A DNA stretch of 64,000 bases from Clostridiaceae bacterium (GTDB lineage Bacteria; Bacillota; Clostridia; DSM-8532), in NCBI GenBank assembly GCA_012719545.1, contig JAAYAD010000057.1, positions 1 through 64,000 on the forward strand. The letters run 5' to 3'. The translations under genes were made by a program, and so were the position numbers. The notes below the pieces were generated by a model. That model was not told where the DNA came from, did no database searches, and saw only the letters and a list, made by a program, of their open reading frames with translations. Below, piece after piece: positions 17,482 to 26,431 of this stretch (positions are counted from its first letter, which is position 1; each line of letters opens with the position of its first letter).

Positions 17482-18606
17482 ATGGAAAAAATGCGATTAT
17501 TTGCAGTATTGCTGGCTTTGGTATTTGTTTTTGCCGGATGCAGTCAAGTCAAAGCCGATAAGGATACGGATACAGCTATAAAAATAGCCACGCTGGAGAG
17601 TAATGAATCCGGTCAGGCGCTACAACTGCCACAGGAAGCCCCTGGTACTTTAGCGATAACTGCTGAAGATACTTTTTTTGGTGAATGGCAAATTGCAAAA
17701 GAAATAGCATTTGCTCCTGCATCAGCATACAGTATTGATGACATAAATTCTTTAATAGGTAAGACACTGACATTTTCAGAAGAAAAAGCAACCTGTTTTG
17801 GTGACATGATAGATTATATAAACCTTACCGCAGTTAGTCCCGTTTACACAAAATCAGTCATAACAAAAGAAGATTTTGAAGAAGCTAACAGAGTAACATT
17901 TGACAAATTAGGCATAGATGGTGATTCTGTTACTCAAATTGAGGTATCAGACGTTAAGGGGAATGGAGCTACTATCTATATTAAGGATGGAGATACATTA
18001 ATTCTGTCCGGCGGAGGAGTGTATCTTGAGCTTTGCAGAGTTAAACCCCAATCCGTAATAAAGGCATACAAGGAAGTATTGCTTAACAATGCCGAATTCT
18101 TTAGTACAGATAGTCAGAAAAAGGTATTGTTTTATGATTTCCTGACTGACAGGAAAATTTATGATACTGACTTTAAGGCAGTCAATTTTACTGTACTTGA
18201 CATGGATGGCGATAATATCCCTGAAGTTATCATTGGTCTTACTGTAAACGATGAACCTCAATTCTATGAAGTCCTGCATTATTCAAATAATACTGTTTAC
18301 GGTTATCTTTTAACCAACAGGGTTTTGGGAGACCTTAAAAATGATGGGACTTTTATTTTTTCAGGCGGTGCAGCAGATACCGGAGTGGGAAAATTAAAGT
18401 TTGATTCAGATGACTTTAGCATTGACATTTTAGGATACAGTAAATCAAGTCAGGGTGAAACCGACTTAACCGTATCGTATTTCATAGCCAATAAAACCGT
18501 TGAAAAAGAATACTTTGATGTTTTCTTAAACAAACAGACAGAAAAAACAAGTGTTACATGGCATGAATTTTCTCAGAGCAATATTGAAGCGGAACTTACT
18601 GAATAA
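17482..18606 (+). CDS. Putative lipoprotein of unknown function
   Basis: I did not recognise this family. From ATG 17482 (RBS GGGGAAAGG) the protein has a lipoprotein signal peptide ending VFVFAGC, so Cys20 should be lipidated and the 354-residue mature protein anchored outside the membrane. The central region contains TVLDMDGDNIPEVIIGL, an Asp-rich turn like those of FG-GAP or EF-hand-like calcium loops, followed by beta-rich sequence. The ORF track's start at 17413 is 23 codons upstream and would bury the signal peptide, so it is unlikely. It ends shortly before a strong terminator and is likely a single-gene unit. Confidence 0.75.
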   Translation: MEKMRLFAVLLALVFVFAGCSQVKADKDTDTAIKIATLESNESGQALQLPQEAPGTLAITAEDTFFGEWQIAKEIAFAPASAYSIDDINSLIGKTLTFSEEKATCFGDMIDYINLTAVSPVYTKSVITKEDFEEANRVTFDKLGIDGDSVTQIEVSDVKGNGATIYIKDGDTLILSGGGVYLELCRVKPQSVIKAYKEVLLNNAEFFSTDSQKKVLFYDFLTDRKIYDTDFKAVNFTVLDMDGDNIPEVIIGLTVNDEPQFYEVLHYSNNTVYGYLLTNRVLGDLKNDGTFIFSGGAADTGVGKLKFDSDDFSIDILGYSKSSQGETDLTVSYFIANKTVEKEYFDVFLNKQTEKTSVTWHEFSQSNIEAELTE

Positions 18607-18660
18607 CCATAATTATGAGCATATTAATCATTAATCACTGAGTTCCTGCAGAACATTAAT

Positions 18661-18684
18661 AAAAGCCACTATACAGTGGCTTTT
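18661..18684. terminator. Rho-independent terminator
   Basis: AAAAGCCACT-ATAC-AGTGGCTTTT is a perfect 10-bp stem with a 4-nt loop. It lies between the converging lipoprotein gene and FMN-protein gene and can serve both strands because A and T tracts form the stem base. Confidence 0.85.
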
Positions 18685-18779
18685 CTATGTATTTTTATGA
18701 AGACAGAAATTAAAACTGTCAAAAGTATTTTTGCTGATTTTAACTTTGAACTTGCATCCCAAAGATGCAGAAATATATC

Positions 18780-19256
18780 TCAGCTTGCAGTTTTATTTAT
18801 AAAGTCAATTTGATACTGAACATCTCCATACTTTCTTTCATTGTCAATTATAGTACCCTCTGTAAGTGTGATACAAAGAACAATGGAGTCGGGATTGTCT
18901 TCGTCGCCTACTTCATCGAACCAGTCGAAGACCTTTTTAAATTTAGCCCTTATTCTTGCATTTTTCTCATCTTTGACCCAGCCAAGATTTTCAGCTATGC
19001 CATTGAAAGCAAACCAATCAAGACCGGCAACGGCAACCTCGTTATTTTTCTCAATCTGCAGCATTTTGCTTTTTCTTGCATCAGTAGAAACATAAAACTT
19101 GCCGTCTTCATAGTAAGCACATACCATACGGGCAGCAGGACGGGGCATACCGGCTGCGTTTGGAGAAAGTGATATTGTTGCAAGTCCTATAAGTACTTCC
19201 TTATCGTTTCCGCAGCGTTCTTCCAATAGCTTGATTGCGTTTTCGTATTTGCTCAT
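18780..19256 (-). CDS. Pyridoxamine 5'-phosphate oxidase-like FMN-binding protein
   Basis: This 158-residue protein resembles the split-barrel PNPOx-like flavoprotein family. The N-terminal half contains ATISLSPNAAGMPRPAARMV and FYVSTDARKSKMLQIEKNNEVAV, the pattern of strands that bind FMN phosphate. Members include general-stress and heme or nitroaromatic-related flavoproteins, so a specific reaction cannot be given. The start ATG is preceded by AGGAGAG. It is monocistronic and convergent with the lipoprotein gene. Confidence 0.75.
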   Translation of the reverse strand: MSKYENAIKLLEERCGNDKEVLIGLATISLSPNAAGMPRPAARMVCAYYEDGKFYVSTDARKSKMLQIEKNNEVAVAGLDWFAFNGIAENLGWVKDEKNARIRAKFKKVFDWFDEVGDEDNPDSIVLCITLTEGTIIDNERKYGDVQYQIDFINKTAS

Positions 19257-19549
19257 TGTAAAACTCTCCTTTATGTTAAATATGATAAAGTGGAACCACT
19301 TGAACTTTAATTCAGCAGTATATTACAATATAACCATAAAGTAACTTGGTTGCCCGTCTTGTACTGTTGGCTGATAGTGCTTTTAAATATTTTTTTTGCT
19401 TTATTACCGTCACCATTAGTGTGGGTATAGTTTGGTTTAGTAATATATGGATAGATTATAACATAACATTTGACTCTCTGGGCTATTTAAATATTGAATT
19501 TCATATAACTTTCCAATATCCTTGGAAATTAATAAAAGGGGTTGATATA

Positions 19550-19942
19550 ATGCCACTTGTCAAAATTGAGATTTTAAAAGGCAAAAGTCCGGAGTATAAA
19601 AAAGCTTTACTGGACGGGGTACATAAGGCGCTGGTTGACTGCTTTAAAATACCTGACTACGACAGAAACCAGAGATTGTACGAATTAGACAGGGAAAACT
19701 TTGAATTTTCCTCAAACAAGACAGAGAACTTTGTGCTGATAGAATTAACCGTATTTAAAGGAAGAAGCTATGAGGCTAAAAAAAGCCTGTATAAAGCCAT
19801 AGTGGATAACCTGGAAAAGGCTCTTGGCATTAAAAGGACTGATGTATTAATAGTCATCCACGAACCTCCATTAGAGAATTGGGGAGTTGCAGGAGGAGTA
19901 CCTGCAAGCGAAGTTGATTTAGGCTTCAAGGTGGACGTATAA
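19550..19942 (+). CDS. Tautomerase-superfamily protein (4-oxalocrotonate tautomerase-like)
   Basis: From ATG 19550 the product begins MPLVKIEILKGKS. After removal of methionine this exposes the catalytic N-terminal proline of tautomerases. At 130 residues it is about twice the length of 4-oxalocrotonate tautomerase and fits the larger YrdN-like tautomerase group; RSYEAKKSLYKAIVDNLEKALGI repeats the beta-alpha-beta pattern. The track start at 19346 is wrong because a Pro-1 enzyme must begin at this ATG, which has AAAAGGGG upstream. The physiological substrate is unknown. A terminator follows at 19980. Confidence 0.85.
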   Translation: MPLVKIEILKGKSPEYKKALLDGVHKALVDCFKIPDYDRNQRLYELDRENFEFSSNKTENFVLIELTVFKGRSYEAKKSLYKAIVDNLEKALGIKRTDVLIVIHEPPLENWGVAGGVPASEVDLGFKVDV

Positions 19943-19979
19943 AATGAAATTGAATGTTATCAAATATGGATAAGTTTTT

Positions 19980-20008
19980 AAGGTCTGATTAAAGATTCAG
20001 ACCTTTTT
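19980..20008 (+). terminator. Rho-independent terminator after the tautomerase gene
   Basis: AAGGTCTGA pairs with TCAGACCTT around an 8-nt loop and is followed by TTT. Confidence 0.8.
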
Positions 20009-20029
20009 GCTGTGTAAATATCTAAATTT

Positions 20030-20149
20030 TCAGGGTATCTTCTTTAATAGAAAATGAGTTTCTGTCTCACCGTATTTTTCAAATCCAAGTTTATTATAGA
20101 ACTTTTGAGCATTTAAATTGACCTTAAGTACGCGAAGCGATACCTCAAG
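20030..20149 (-). pseudogene. C-terminal remnant of a GNAT acetyltransferase gene
   Basis: Read on the minus strand, this stretch encodes about 40 residues ending at a stop: LEVSLRVLKVNLNAQKFYNK then LGFEKYGETETHFLLKK. This is the classic C-terminal end of a GNAT N-acetyltransferase, where V-N-x-x-A-x-x-F-Y-x-k-L-G-F is motif B. No start codon or N-terminal acetyl-CoA-binding motif A is present upstream, where the restriction-modification genes begin. The gene was probably truncated when that module arrived. It is too short for the ORF track. Confidence 0.75.
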
Positions 20150-20225
20150 TCTAAAATAAAATTGACCAACCCTCATGCCGAGAGATGATATAATGAGTAT
20201 AGTCTTTAAGTGAAAGGATGTACTG

Positions 20226-21020
20226 ATGAAAAATTCAAACGCTATGAATCAGGTATATTATAAAAACGGTGACTTAATGCTAATTCTTGGTGATTCAGTG
20301 GATGTGATGAAAAACATTGATGCTGAATCAGTGGATATGATTTTTGCAGATCCGCCATACTTTCTATCCAACGGTGGCATTACCTGCAGCAGCGGTGCCA
20401 TGGTATCTGTAAATAAGGCTAAATGGGATATGGGCAAAACTGTTGAGCAAATGCACGAATTTAATATGCTTTGGATTTCTGAGTGCAAACGAATTCTGAA
20501 ACCTAACGGAACAATCTGGATTTCAGGTACGTTTCACAATATATATTCCTGCGGCCTGGCTTTGCAGCTGCAAGGTTTTAGGTTATTAAACAACATTACC
20601 TGGTATAAAAGGAATGCTCCGCCAAACCTTTCCTGCCGCTATTTTACCCATTCTACCGAAACTGTTTTGTGGGCTAAAAAAAGCGAGAAAGCAAAGCATT
20701 ATTTCAACTACGAATTAATGAAAGAAATAAATGATAATAAACAGATGAGAGATGTGTGGGAGATACCTGCAATTAACAAAAAAGAGAAAAAGCATGGTGA
20801 ATTCCCCACTCAAAAACCATTGGCACTTTTAGAGCGGATAATACTTGCCTCTACCCGGGAAGGAGACTTGGTACTGGACCCATTTAATGGCAGCGGCACC
20901 ACAGGTATTGCAGCAATAAAAAACAACAGAAAATACATCGGAATCGACAATGAAAAAGATTACCTTGATTTAACCATCAGGCGGTATGAAAATATCAGCG
21001 AAATCTTGCAGTCGGTTTAA
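20226..21020 (+). CDS. Type II DNA adenine methyltransferase, M.DpnIIB (DpnA)-like
   Basis: This enzyme transfers a methyl group from SAM to adenine N6, probably at GATC. The 264-residue protein has the beta-class motif order: catalytic DPPY at residues 42-45 (MIFADPPYFLSNGG) first, and the SAM-binding motif DPFNGSGTTG near residue 220 last. FLSNGG plus a following SVxKxxWD resembles DpnA of the DpnII system. In that system this second methylase also acts on single-stranded DNA, which protects incoming transforming DNA; whether that holds here is inference. It is the first gene of a three-gene module and is followed by the endonuclease. Confidence 0.92.
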   Translation: MKNSNAMNQVYYKNGDLMLILGDSVDVMKNIDAESVDMIFADPPYFLSNGGITCSSGAMVSVNKAKWDMGKTVEQMHEFNMLWISECKRILKPNGTIWISGTFHNIYSCGLALQLQGFRLLNNITWYKRNAPPNLSCRYFTHSTETVLWAKKSEKAKHYFNYELMKEINDNKQMRDVWEIPAINKKEKKHGEFPTQKPLALLERIILASTREGDLVLDPFNGSGTTGIAAIKNNRKYIGIDNEKDYLDLTIRRYENISEILQSV

Positions 21021-21127
21021 GAATTGAATCTAAGTTGGGGCTAGAAAACCTTCGCTATAAGTGAATTATCAATTCATCTGAAATTATGTATTTATTTTAT
21101 AGTTTTTTATGATTTAGGAGGACGCAC

Positions 21128-22060
21128 TTGAAAAATATATTGTTTTACCAATCCAAAAACTTATTTGCTTCTGAGGCCGTATTTAATTATCTGATGGATA
21201 CATTAAAGGACAGCATATTCACCTGGGACTATTTTGTGGACTTCAAAAAATCAATGTCAAATGCAGATAGCATAAAGACTGAATTAAAAATTCTCCAATC
21301 GCTGATAGGCGATAATGAGGATACGATAGAAACTAATTATTTAAACATTTTGAAGCGGAACCCGAGTGTCCGTAAGGTATTGCCAATTCTTATTGCTCTT
21401 CGTCCGGATAAGATTAAGGACATGCCCATAATTGACAATGTTGACAGTTTGGTTTCGGCCAACAAAAAGAATTTATTTGACCCTAAAATCGCCATTGATT
21501 CAAAAATGGAAGAAGATTTGGTCAACTTCTTTAATATGTCAGGTTTAAAGGAGTTTTTCGTAAAAAGCAAGGTCAATTCCTTAATTGATTATGTGAGGGG
21601 AATTGAAGTCGGGATGGACACAAATGCCCGAAAGAACAGAACCGGAAAGGCAATGGAGAATATACTTGAAAAGTATATAAGCAATTTCTGCAAAGAACAT
21701 GGCTTAAGGTATATCATACAGGCTACCAAAAAGAAAATTTATGATGAGTGGCATATTGATATAGAACTTGACAAGATTGACAGGCGCTTTGATTTTGCTG
21801 TTCTTAACAGGGAAAATAAAATGTTCTTCATAGAGGTCAATTACTACTCCGGCGGAGGATCAAAGTTAAAAGCGACGGCAGGAGAGTATAAGTCTCTTTT
21901 TGACTTCCTGGCTTTACAAAATGTAACTTTTATCTGGATAACCGACGGTCTTGGCTGGCATAGCGCCAGAACTGCCTTGCATGAAACATTTCTGCACAAT
22001 GACTACTTATTTAACCTTCAGATGGTTGCAGAAGGAGTTCTTGCTGAAATTCTCCTATAA
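21128..22060 (+). CDS. Type II restriction endonuclease, DpnII-like (predicted GATC)
   Basis: This 310-residue protein is predicted to cut unmethylated GATC. The region GIEVGMDTNARKNRTGKAM closely resembles the conserved core of R.DpnII as I recall it. The segment RRFDFAVL then FFIEVNYYSGGGSKL fits the PD-(D/E)xK-type catalytic fold with the unusual EVN ending known from DpnII relatives. WITDGLGWHSAR near the C-terminus is another shared block. The start codon is TTG after TTAGGAGGA. It sits between the two cognate methylases, the gene set seen in DpnII/LlaDCHI systems. Confidence 0.93.
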   Translation: MKNILFYQSKNLFASEAVFNYLMDTLKDSIFTWDYFVDFKKSMSNADSIKTELKILQSLIGDNEDTIETNYLNILKRNPSVRKVLPILIALRPDKIKDMPIIDNVDSLVSANKKNLFDPKIAIDSKMEEDLVNFFNMSGLKEFFVKSKVNSLIDYVRGIEVGMDTNARKNRTGKAMENILEKYISNFCKEHGLRYIIQATKKKIYDEWHIDIELDKIDRRFDFAVLNRENKMFFIEVNYYSGGGSKLKATAGEYKSLFDFLALQNVTFIWITDGLGWHSARTALHETFLHNDYLFNLQMVAEGVLAEILL

Positions 22061-22315
22061 GACTTATTACAGGTTTTATTAGGGAGATAATATCGCCACA
22101 TTTGGCCTTTTAAAAAGAATTGAAGAAGAATTGCAATACCTAAATTTATATAGGCATCAAATAAGAATAGCCTGTAAAGCCAGTTTATACTACACATGAA
22201 ATCTGAGAGAAGGCATGATAAATTTTATAAATTGATATATTCTCGTTAGTTCTTTATAATTAATCAATGAGTTCAAAAAAACGCAGCATCGCATACATAT
22301 AAGGAGAGTTTTACA

Positions 22316-23236
22316 ATGAGCCTACATGATGCAAAACCAGTATACAAATGGGCGGGCGGCAAAGGACAATTACTTCCTCAATTTGAGGCTCTCTATCCTA
22401 AAAAGCTTTTAAACAATGAGATAAAAGCTTATGTTGAACCCTTTGTAGGGGGAGGCGCTGTCTTTTTTGAACTGGTAAAACGTTTTAATTTTGACAGAAT
22501 TGTTCTGAATGATATAAATGAAGTATTGATTCTCACATATATGGTTATTAGAGATAACGTGGATTCCCTTATCCGGACTTTATCGGACCTGGAGAAAAAA
22601 TATCTGGCACTTAAAGCGGATGATCGCAAGAAAAAATACTATGAAATACGGGATAAGTTCAATGAAGAAAAGAAAAAAATAGATTACAGCCAAATAGATT
22701 CCGCTTCAGTTTTGCATGTTGCTCATTCAATTTTTCTTAACAGAACTTGCTTTAACGGGTTATACAGGCTTAATAAAAAAGGTGAGTTCAACGTACCTGT
22801 TGGGCAATACACTAATCCAACCATTTGTAATGAGCAAAACCTTCGTAATGTCAGCCATGCTTTAAATGGGGTAAAGCTACTCTGCGGAGATTTTGAGGAA
22901 GTGACAGACTTTATAGACAAAGACACTTTCGTTTATATAGACCCTCCTTACAGGCCCCTTAATGTGACATCTTCCTTTAACAGCTACCAAATAGATGATT
23001 TTGATGATGAAAGCCAGGAGAGGCTTGCAAATTGGTTCAGAAAACTTGATAAAAAAAAGAATGCATTGATAATGCTAAGTAACTCCAACCCTAAAAATAC
23101 TAACCCTGATGACGATTTCTTTGAACGGCTGTATTCAGGGTATAATATTACTGAAGTATCTGCATCACGCCAGATAAATTCAAAATCGTCTTTGCGCGGC
23201 CAAATATCTGAGCTTCTTATCAGGAATTACGATTAG
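22316..23236 (+). CDS. Type II DNA adenine methyltransferase, Dam/M.DpnIIA-like
   Basis: This 306-residue Dam-family enzyme should methylate adenine in double-stranded GATC. The alpha-class motif order is clear: motif X KWAGGKGQLLP near residue 11, the SAM-binding motif PFVGGGAVFFE near 43, then a target-recognition region including NRTCFNGLYRLNKKGEFNVP, and catalytic DPPY near 209 (VYIDPPYRPLN). RBS AAGGAGAG precedes ATG. It is separated from the endonuclease gene by 255 bp, which may carry its own promoter so that protection is established independently. In DpnII systems the Dam-like gene usually comes first, so this order is rearranged. Confidence 0.94.
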   Translation: MSLHDAKPVYKWAGGKGQLLPQFEALYPKKLLNNEIKAYVEPFVGGGAVFFELVKRFNFDRIVLNDINEVLILTYMVIRDNVDSLIRTLSDLEKKYLALKADDRKKKYYEIRDKFNEEKKKIDYSQIDSASVLHVAHSIFLNRTCFNGLYRLNKKGEFNVPVGQYTNPTICNEQNLRNVSHALNGVKLLCGDFEEVTDFIDKDTFVYIDPPYRPLNVTSSFNSYQIDDFDDESQERLANWFRKLDKKKNALIMLSNSNPKNTNPDDDFFERLYSGYNITEVSASRQINSKSSLRGQISELLIRNYD

Positions 23237-23393
23237 CAGTATAGAAGCTCCGAGGTTTATCCGAAGTGGGTATTAGAATTTTCAATATATATTTATGTGA
23301 GGCATGGAGACAGGAAGTATTAAATTTAGTATTTTTCTAATGGAAGAATAGTGTTATATTACAGTTACTGTCGTTTCGTTATCTTTTGATACT

Positions 23394-24386
23394 TCAATCA
23401 ACAAACACTTCAGGATAGAATGCTTTTGCCAGTGTTTCGACAGTGTATGCCATACGGTTGCCTGGAAGAACACTTTCCAGGGAAATAACGGCAAAACGTT
23501 CATTTTTAACGCATTCAAGCTGGGACAGGATATCATTTGCTTTAATTTCTGCAATCTTTTCTTCAACTGAGGGTGAATCATAATCATGTATGAGGATGAT
23601 ATCAGGATTACGGGCTATGACTTCCTCATAACTTACTGTAATCCATTGTTTCTGGGTTAAATCACTGAAAATGTTTTTTCCTCCGGATAAAGAAATCAAA
23701 AGTGATTCAAAATTAGAGCCTGAGCATGTAAATACTCCGTTGTTACCGCTGTCATATACAAGAACGGTAGGGGTCTTAAGCCAGTGAACCTTGTTCTGGA
23801 CAGCCTCAATACGTGCTTTTTGGTCATTAACGTAATCCTGTGCGGTATCTTCTATGCCAAAAATCCTGCCTATGTCCAAAATCTCCTGATACTGCTCCTC
23901 TAATGTGGTGGCAGAATTCATGTAGACTTTAATCCCGTAACTCTCAAGTTCACTGATATCAAGCCCGCCATCTCCAAACTCCCAATCAATGCCATATATA
24001 AAGTCGGCACCACTTGTGATGACTGCTTCACGGGTGGCAGAGCTATAGTTAAGTTGAGGCATGTTGACATACTGCTCTTCATATTCAGGAAGCGGGCCAC
24101 GGCTGTGATTAGCAAGGGAAGTACCAATGATATAGTCCCTAAGACCAAGTGCAACAAAGAGCTCGGTACAGTTGGGCCCAAGAGTGAGCACTTTTTGAGG
24201 TTTGGAATTTATGGTAACTGTTCTGCCGTAATTTTCAAAAGTCATGGGATAACCGTTGCTTACAGAGTTATTATTGTTACTGCTTGATTCAGACTTGACA
24301 GTATTTCCGCTGCAAGCAGCAAATAAAAGGATGTAAATAAGTATAAAAGTCAAAAGTAAGAAGTTTGTAAATCTTATTTTTCTCAT
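23394..24386 (-). CDS. ABC importer substrate-binding lipoprotein, FecB/BtuF type
   Basis: This 330-residue lipoprotein captures a metal complex, siderophore or cobamide outside the membrane for import. The signal peptide ends LLFAAC, giving lipidated Cys25. The mature domain has the TroA/BtuF helical-backbone pattern (VLTLGPNCTELFVALGL, NPDIILIHDYD, YTVETLAKAFYPEVF). It is the last gene of a three-gene importer operon after the permease and the ATPase. The substrate is not settled by sequence; the divergent larC makes nickel or a nickel complex an attractive guess, with cobalamin or iron chelates as alternatives. Confidence 0.88.
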   Translation of the reverse strand: MRKIRFTNFLLLTFILIYILLFAACSGNTVKSESSSNNNNSVSNGYPMTFENYGRTVTINSKPQKVLTLGPNCTELFVALGLRDYIIGTSLANHSRGPLPEYEEQYVNMPQLNYSSATREAVITSGADFIYGIDWEFGDGGLDISELESYGIKVYMNSATTLEEQYQEILDIGRIFGIEDTAQDYVNDQKARIEAVQNKVHWLKTPTVLVYDSGNNGVFTCSGSNFESLLISLSGGKNIFSDLTQKQWITVSYEEVIARNPDIILIHDYDSPSVEEKIAEIKANDILSQLECVKNERFAVISLESVLPGNRMAYTVETLAKAFYPEVFVD

Positions 24387-24400
24387 TTTACCCTCCTGAA

Positions 24401-25201
24401 TTAAACAACTTCTTCTTTATCTTTTTCAAATCCTGCAGGAAGAAATGTTATAGCCATTTTGCCCGTTATTGGATGCTTTGTTACCGAGCTGTGAACTCCG
24501 TATACGTTATAAATGTTTTCTTCTGTGAACACTTCCTCAGGAGTTCCATGAAGCACGATTTTACCGTCCTTAAGAACATATATTTGATCACAATATAGGG
24601 AAGCCATGTTTAAATCATGGATTGCGGCAATCACAGTGACCTTTAGTCTTTTAATAAGATCAAATACCTGTATCTGATAGCCGATATCAAGATGATTAGT
24701 GGGTTCATCAAGCAGGAATAAATCGCTTTCCTGTGCTATTGCCCGGGCAATGATAACCCGCTGTTTCTCACCGCCCGAAAGATTTTGATAATTCCGTTTT
24801 GCCATTTTTTCCATGCCCACTTGTTCAAGAGCATGGTGGACCATATACCTGTCATGGGAGTTGTCAAAATCAAATAACTTTTTATGAGGACTTCTGCCCA
24901 TGGCGACAATTTCTTCAACAAGAAAGTTAAAAGGAACCTCATTTTCCTGCCCAACAACAGCCTGCTTAAGTGCAGATTTTTTATGCTTCATTTTTAAAAG
25001 ATCCTCGCCATCGAGAAGAATTGTTCCTTTGTCGGGTGTCAAAGCGCGGTATAGATTTTTAAGCAAGGTTGATTTGCCGCTTCCGTTGGGGCCAACAAGG
25101 CCAACAAATTCACCTTCTTTAATTTTGAGCGATACATTATCAATTGCATTATTTTCGTTGTATGAATAGGATAGTCCATTTATTTCTAAACGTACATTCA
25201 T
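24401..25201 (-). CDS. ABC importer ATPase, FecE/BtuD type
   Basis: This 266-residue ATPase drives the FecCD-type permease encoded just upstream. It has Walker A GPNGSGKST, Q-loop sequence VVGQENEVPF, signature LSGGEKQRVIIARAIAQ, Walker B LFLLDEPTNHLDI and switch AAIHDLNMAS, the standard order for iron-siderophore/cobalamin transporters. It lies 14 bp after the permease and 14 bp before the binding-protein gene, so the three are one operon. Confidence 0.93.
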   Translation of the reverse strand: MNVRLEINGLSYSYNENNAIDNVSLKIKEGEFVGLVGPNGSGKSTLLKNLYRALTPDKGTILLDGEDLLKMKHKKSALKQAVVGQENEVPFNFLVEEIVAMGRSPHKKLFDFDNSHDRYMVHHALEQVGMEKMAKRNYQNLSGGEKQRVIIARAIAQESDLFLLDEPTNHLDIGYQIQVFDLIKRLKVTVIAAIHDLNMASLYCDQIYVLKDGKIVLHGTPEEVFTEENIYNVYGVHSSVTKHPITGKMAITFLPAGFEKDKEEVV

Positions 25202-25215
25202 GCATTGCCTCCAAA

Positions 25216-26295
25216 TTACTGTTTTCCTGTGGTGTTTCGCTTAAGAAGCCAGATGAATATTGGTCCGCCTATCACAGCGGTCAAAATACCAACCGGTAAT
25301 TCTTCTGGAGCTATAATCATTCTTGCTGCAACGTCTACCCAAACGACAAGTATACCTCCAAGCAGTGCAGACACAGGGAGGACCTTTTTGTGGTTGCTGC
25401 CTACGATAAGACGTGTAAAATGCGGCACCATCAATCCTACAAAACCTATTTTTCCGCTGACTGAAATGGTTACGCCGGCCATCAGGGATGCAATAAGCAC
25501 AAGAAGCTTCTGAAACCTGCGGACATTAATGCCAAGAGCTCCGGCACTTTCATCACCAAGAAGCAATAAGTTTAGATTACGATAATTTATCATAAGTACT
25601 GCCATACATATAGCTAAAACTATCAATGGCAATCTGAGATATGCCCATTTGGCTCCTGCAAGGCTTCCTGACATCCAAAATTCGGCATTATGTAGTCCCA
25701 AAGCATTTGGTGCAGAGAGCTTAACGATACTGGTGAGCCCGTCCATAATCATGGATATCACAACGCCGGAAAGCAGAAGCTGAGTCATGTTAATACGGCC
25801 TTTGATGCGGGATATCACATAAACAAAAACGATTGTTACAGCAGAGCCAATAAATGCGCTTAATGGAAGGGAGTATTGGCCAAGAAATGCAAAAACACCA
25901 AACAGCATGCCAAGAGTAGCAAATGCAGTAGCACCGGATGAAACCCCCAGAATAAAAGGATCTGCCAGATGATTGCGGACAAGAGCCTGCATGGTGACGC
26001 CGCAAACTGCTAGGGATGCTCCAACCACCATTCCAAGGAAAACGCGTGGAAGCCTTAAACCGAGGACAATATTCTCATCAAGCTGTTCCCACGTTACTGC
26101 AATATTGTTGCCAATACCAGGAACTTTGCTTAATAGTATCTTTGTAACTTTATCAGGTGCCACAGATACAGGACCTAAGCCAGTTGCAAGAAAAATAGTA
26201 GCAATGGCTGCAAGCAACAAAAAAAGTATTAGTAAAGCCATATTTGGATCTTCACGGTTAAAACTCTTTCTATGATTTATTCTTATAATTTTCAT
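25216..26295 (-). CDS. ABC importer permease, FecCD/BtuC family
   Basis: This 359-residue membrane protein has about ten hydrophobic helices and the FecCD signatures: GLRLPRVFLGMVVGASLAV near residue 75, GVSSGATAFATLG, and the C-terminal GKIGFVGLMVPHFTR-like stretch that contacts the ATPase. A single homodimeric permease gene is typical of this class. It is the first gene of the operon and is preceded by a leader of about 300 nt containing a terminator hairpin, so entry into this gene is probably controlled by attenuation. The track start could be trimmed; MALLILFLL at residue 19 is another possible start. Confidence 0.9.
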   Translation of the reverse strand: MKIIRINHRKSFNREDPNMALLILFLLLAAIATIFLATGLGPVSVAPDKVTKILLSKVPGIGNNIAVTWEQLDENIVLGLRLPRVFLGMVVGASLAVCGVTMQALVRNHLADPFILGVSSGATAFATLGMLFGVFAFLGQYSLPLSAFIGSAVTIVFVYVISRIKGRINMTQLLLSGVVISMIMDGLTSIVKLSAPNALGLHNAEFWMSGSLAGAKWAYLRLPLIVLAICMAVLMINYRNLNLLLLGDESAGALGINVRRFQKLLVLIASLMAGVTISVSGKIGFVGLMVPHFTRLIVGSNHKKVLPVSALLGGILVVWVDVAARMIIAPEELPVGILTAVIGGPIFIWLLKRNTTGKQ

Positions 26296-26382
26296 TCCTG
26301 CTTTGATTCCTCACTTTAAGTTCAAAAGCATTCTGCAAGTTCTTTTGCTGTAAGGCTTAAGGGCACTATAATAAATTAAAAT

Positions 26383-26423
26383 TAAAAAACTGATCAGCAT
26401 GTCCTGTCGACAGGCCGATCAGT
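26383..26423 (-). terminator. Terminator hairpin inside the importer leader (candidate attenuator)
   Basis: On the minus strand ACTGATC and GATCAGT form the base of the stem, with CCTGTC/GACAGG stacked inside, followed by a T6 run. It lies about 175 nt after the predicted start of transcription and about 90 nt before the permease start codon. That is where a leader terminator of a riboswitch or attenuator would sit. Upstream, in the same leader, smaller hairpins (AAAGGC/GCCTTT and CCAAC-AGAA-GTTGG) are visible. Confidence 0.7.
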
Positions 26424-26431
26424 CTTCATGA

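Noticed and set aside
19346-19549. N-terminal extension of the tautomerase given by the ORF track, with a membrane-like segment
   Set aside because: The catalytic proline must be residue 1 after Met removal, and the ribosome-binding site is placed for ATG 19550.
22090-22197. A short open frame between the DpnII-like endonuclease and the Dam-like methylase
   Set aside because: It has no start codon and follows a stop; the 36 or so residues show no family pattern, so it is more likely untranslated spacer.
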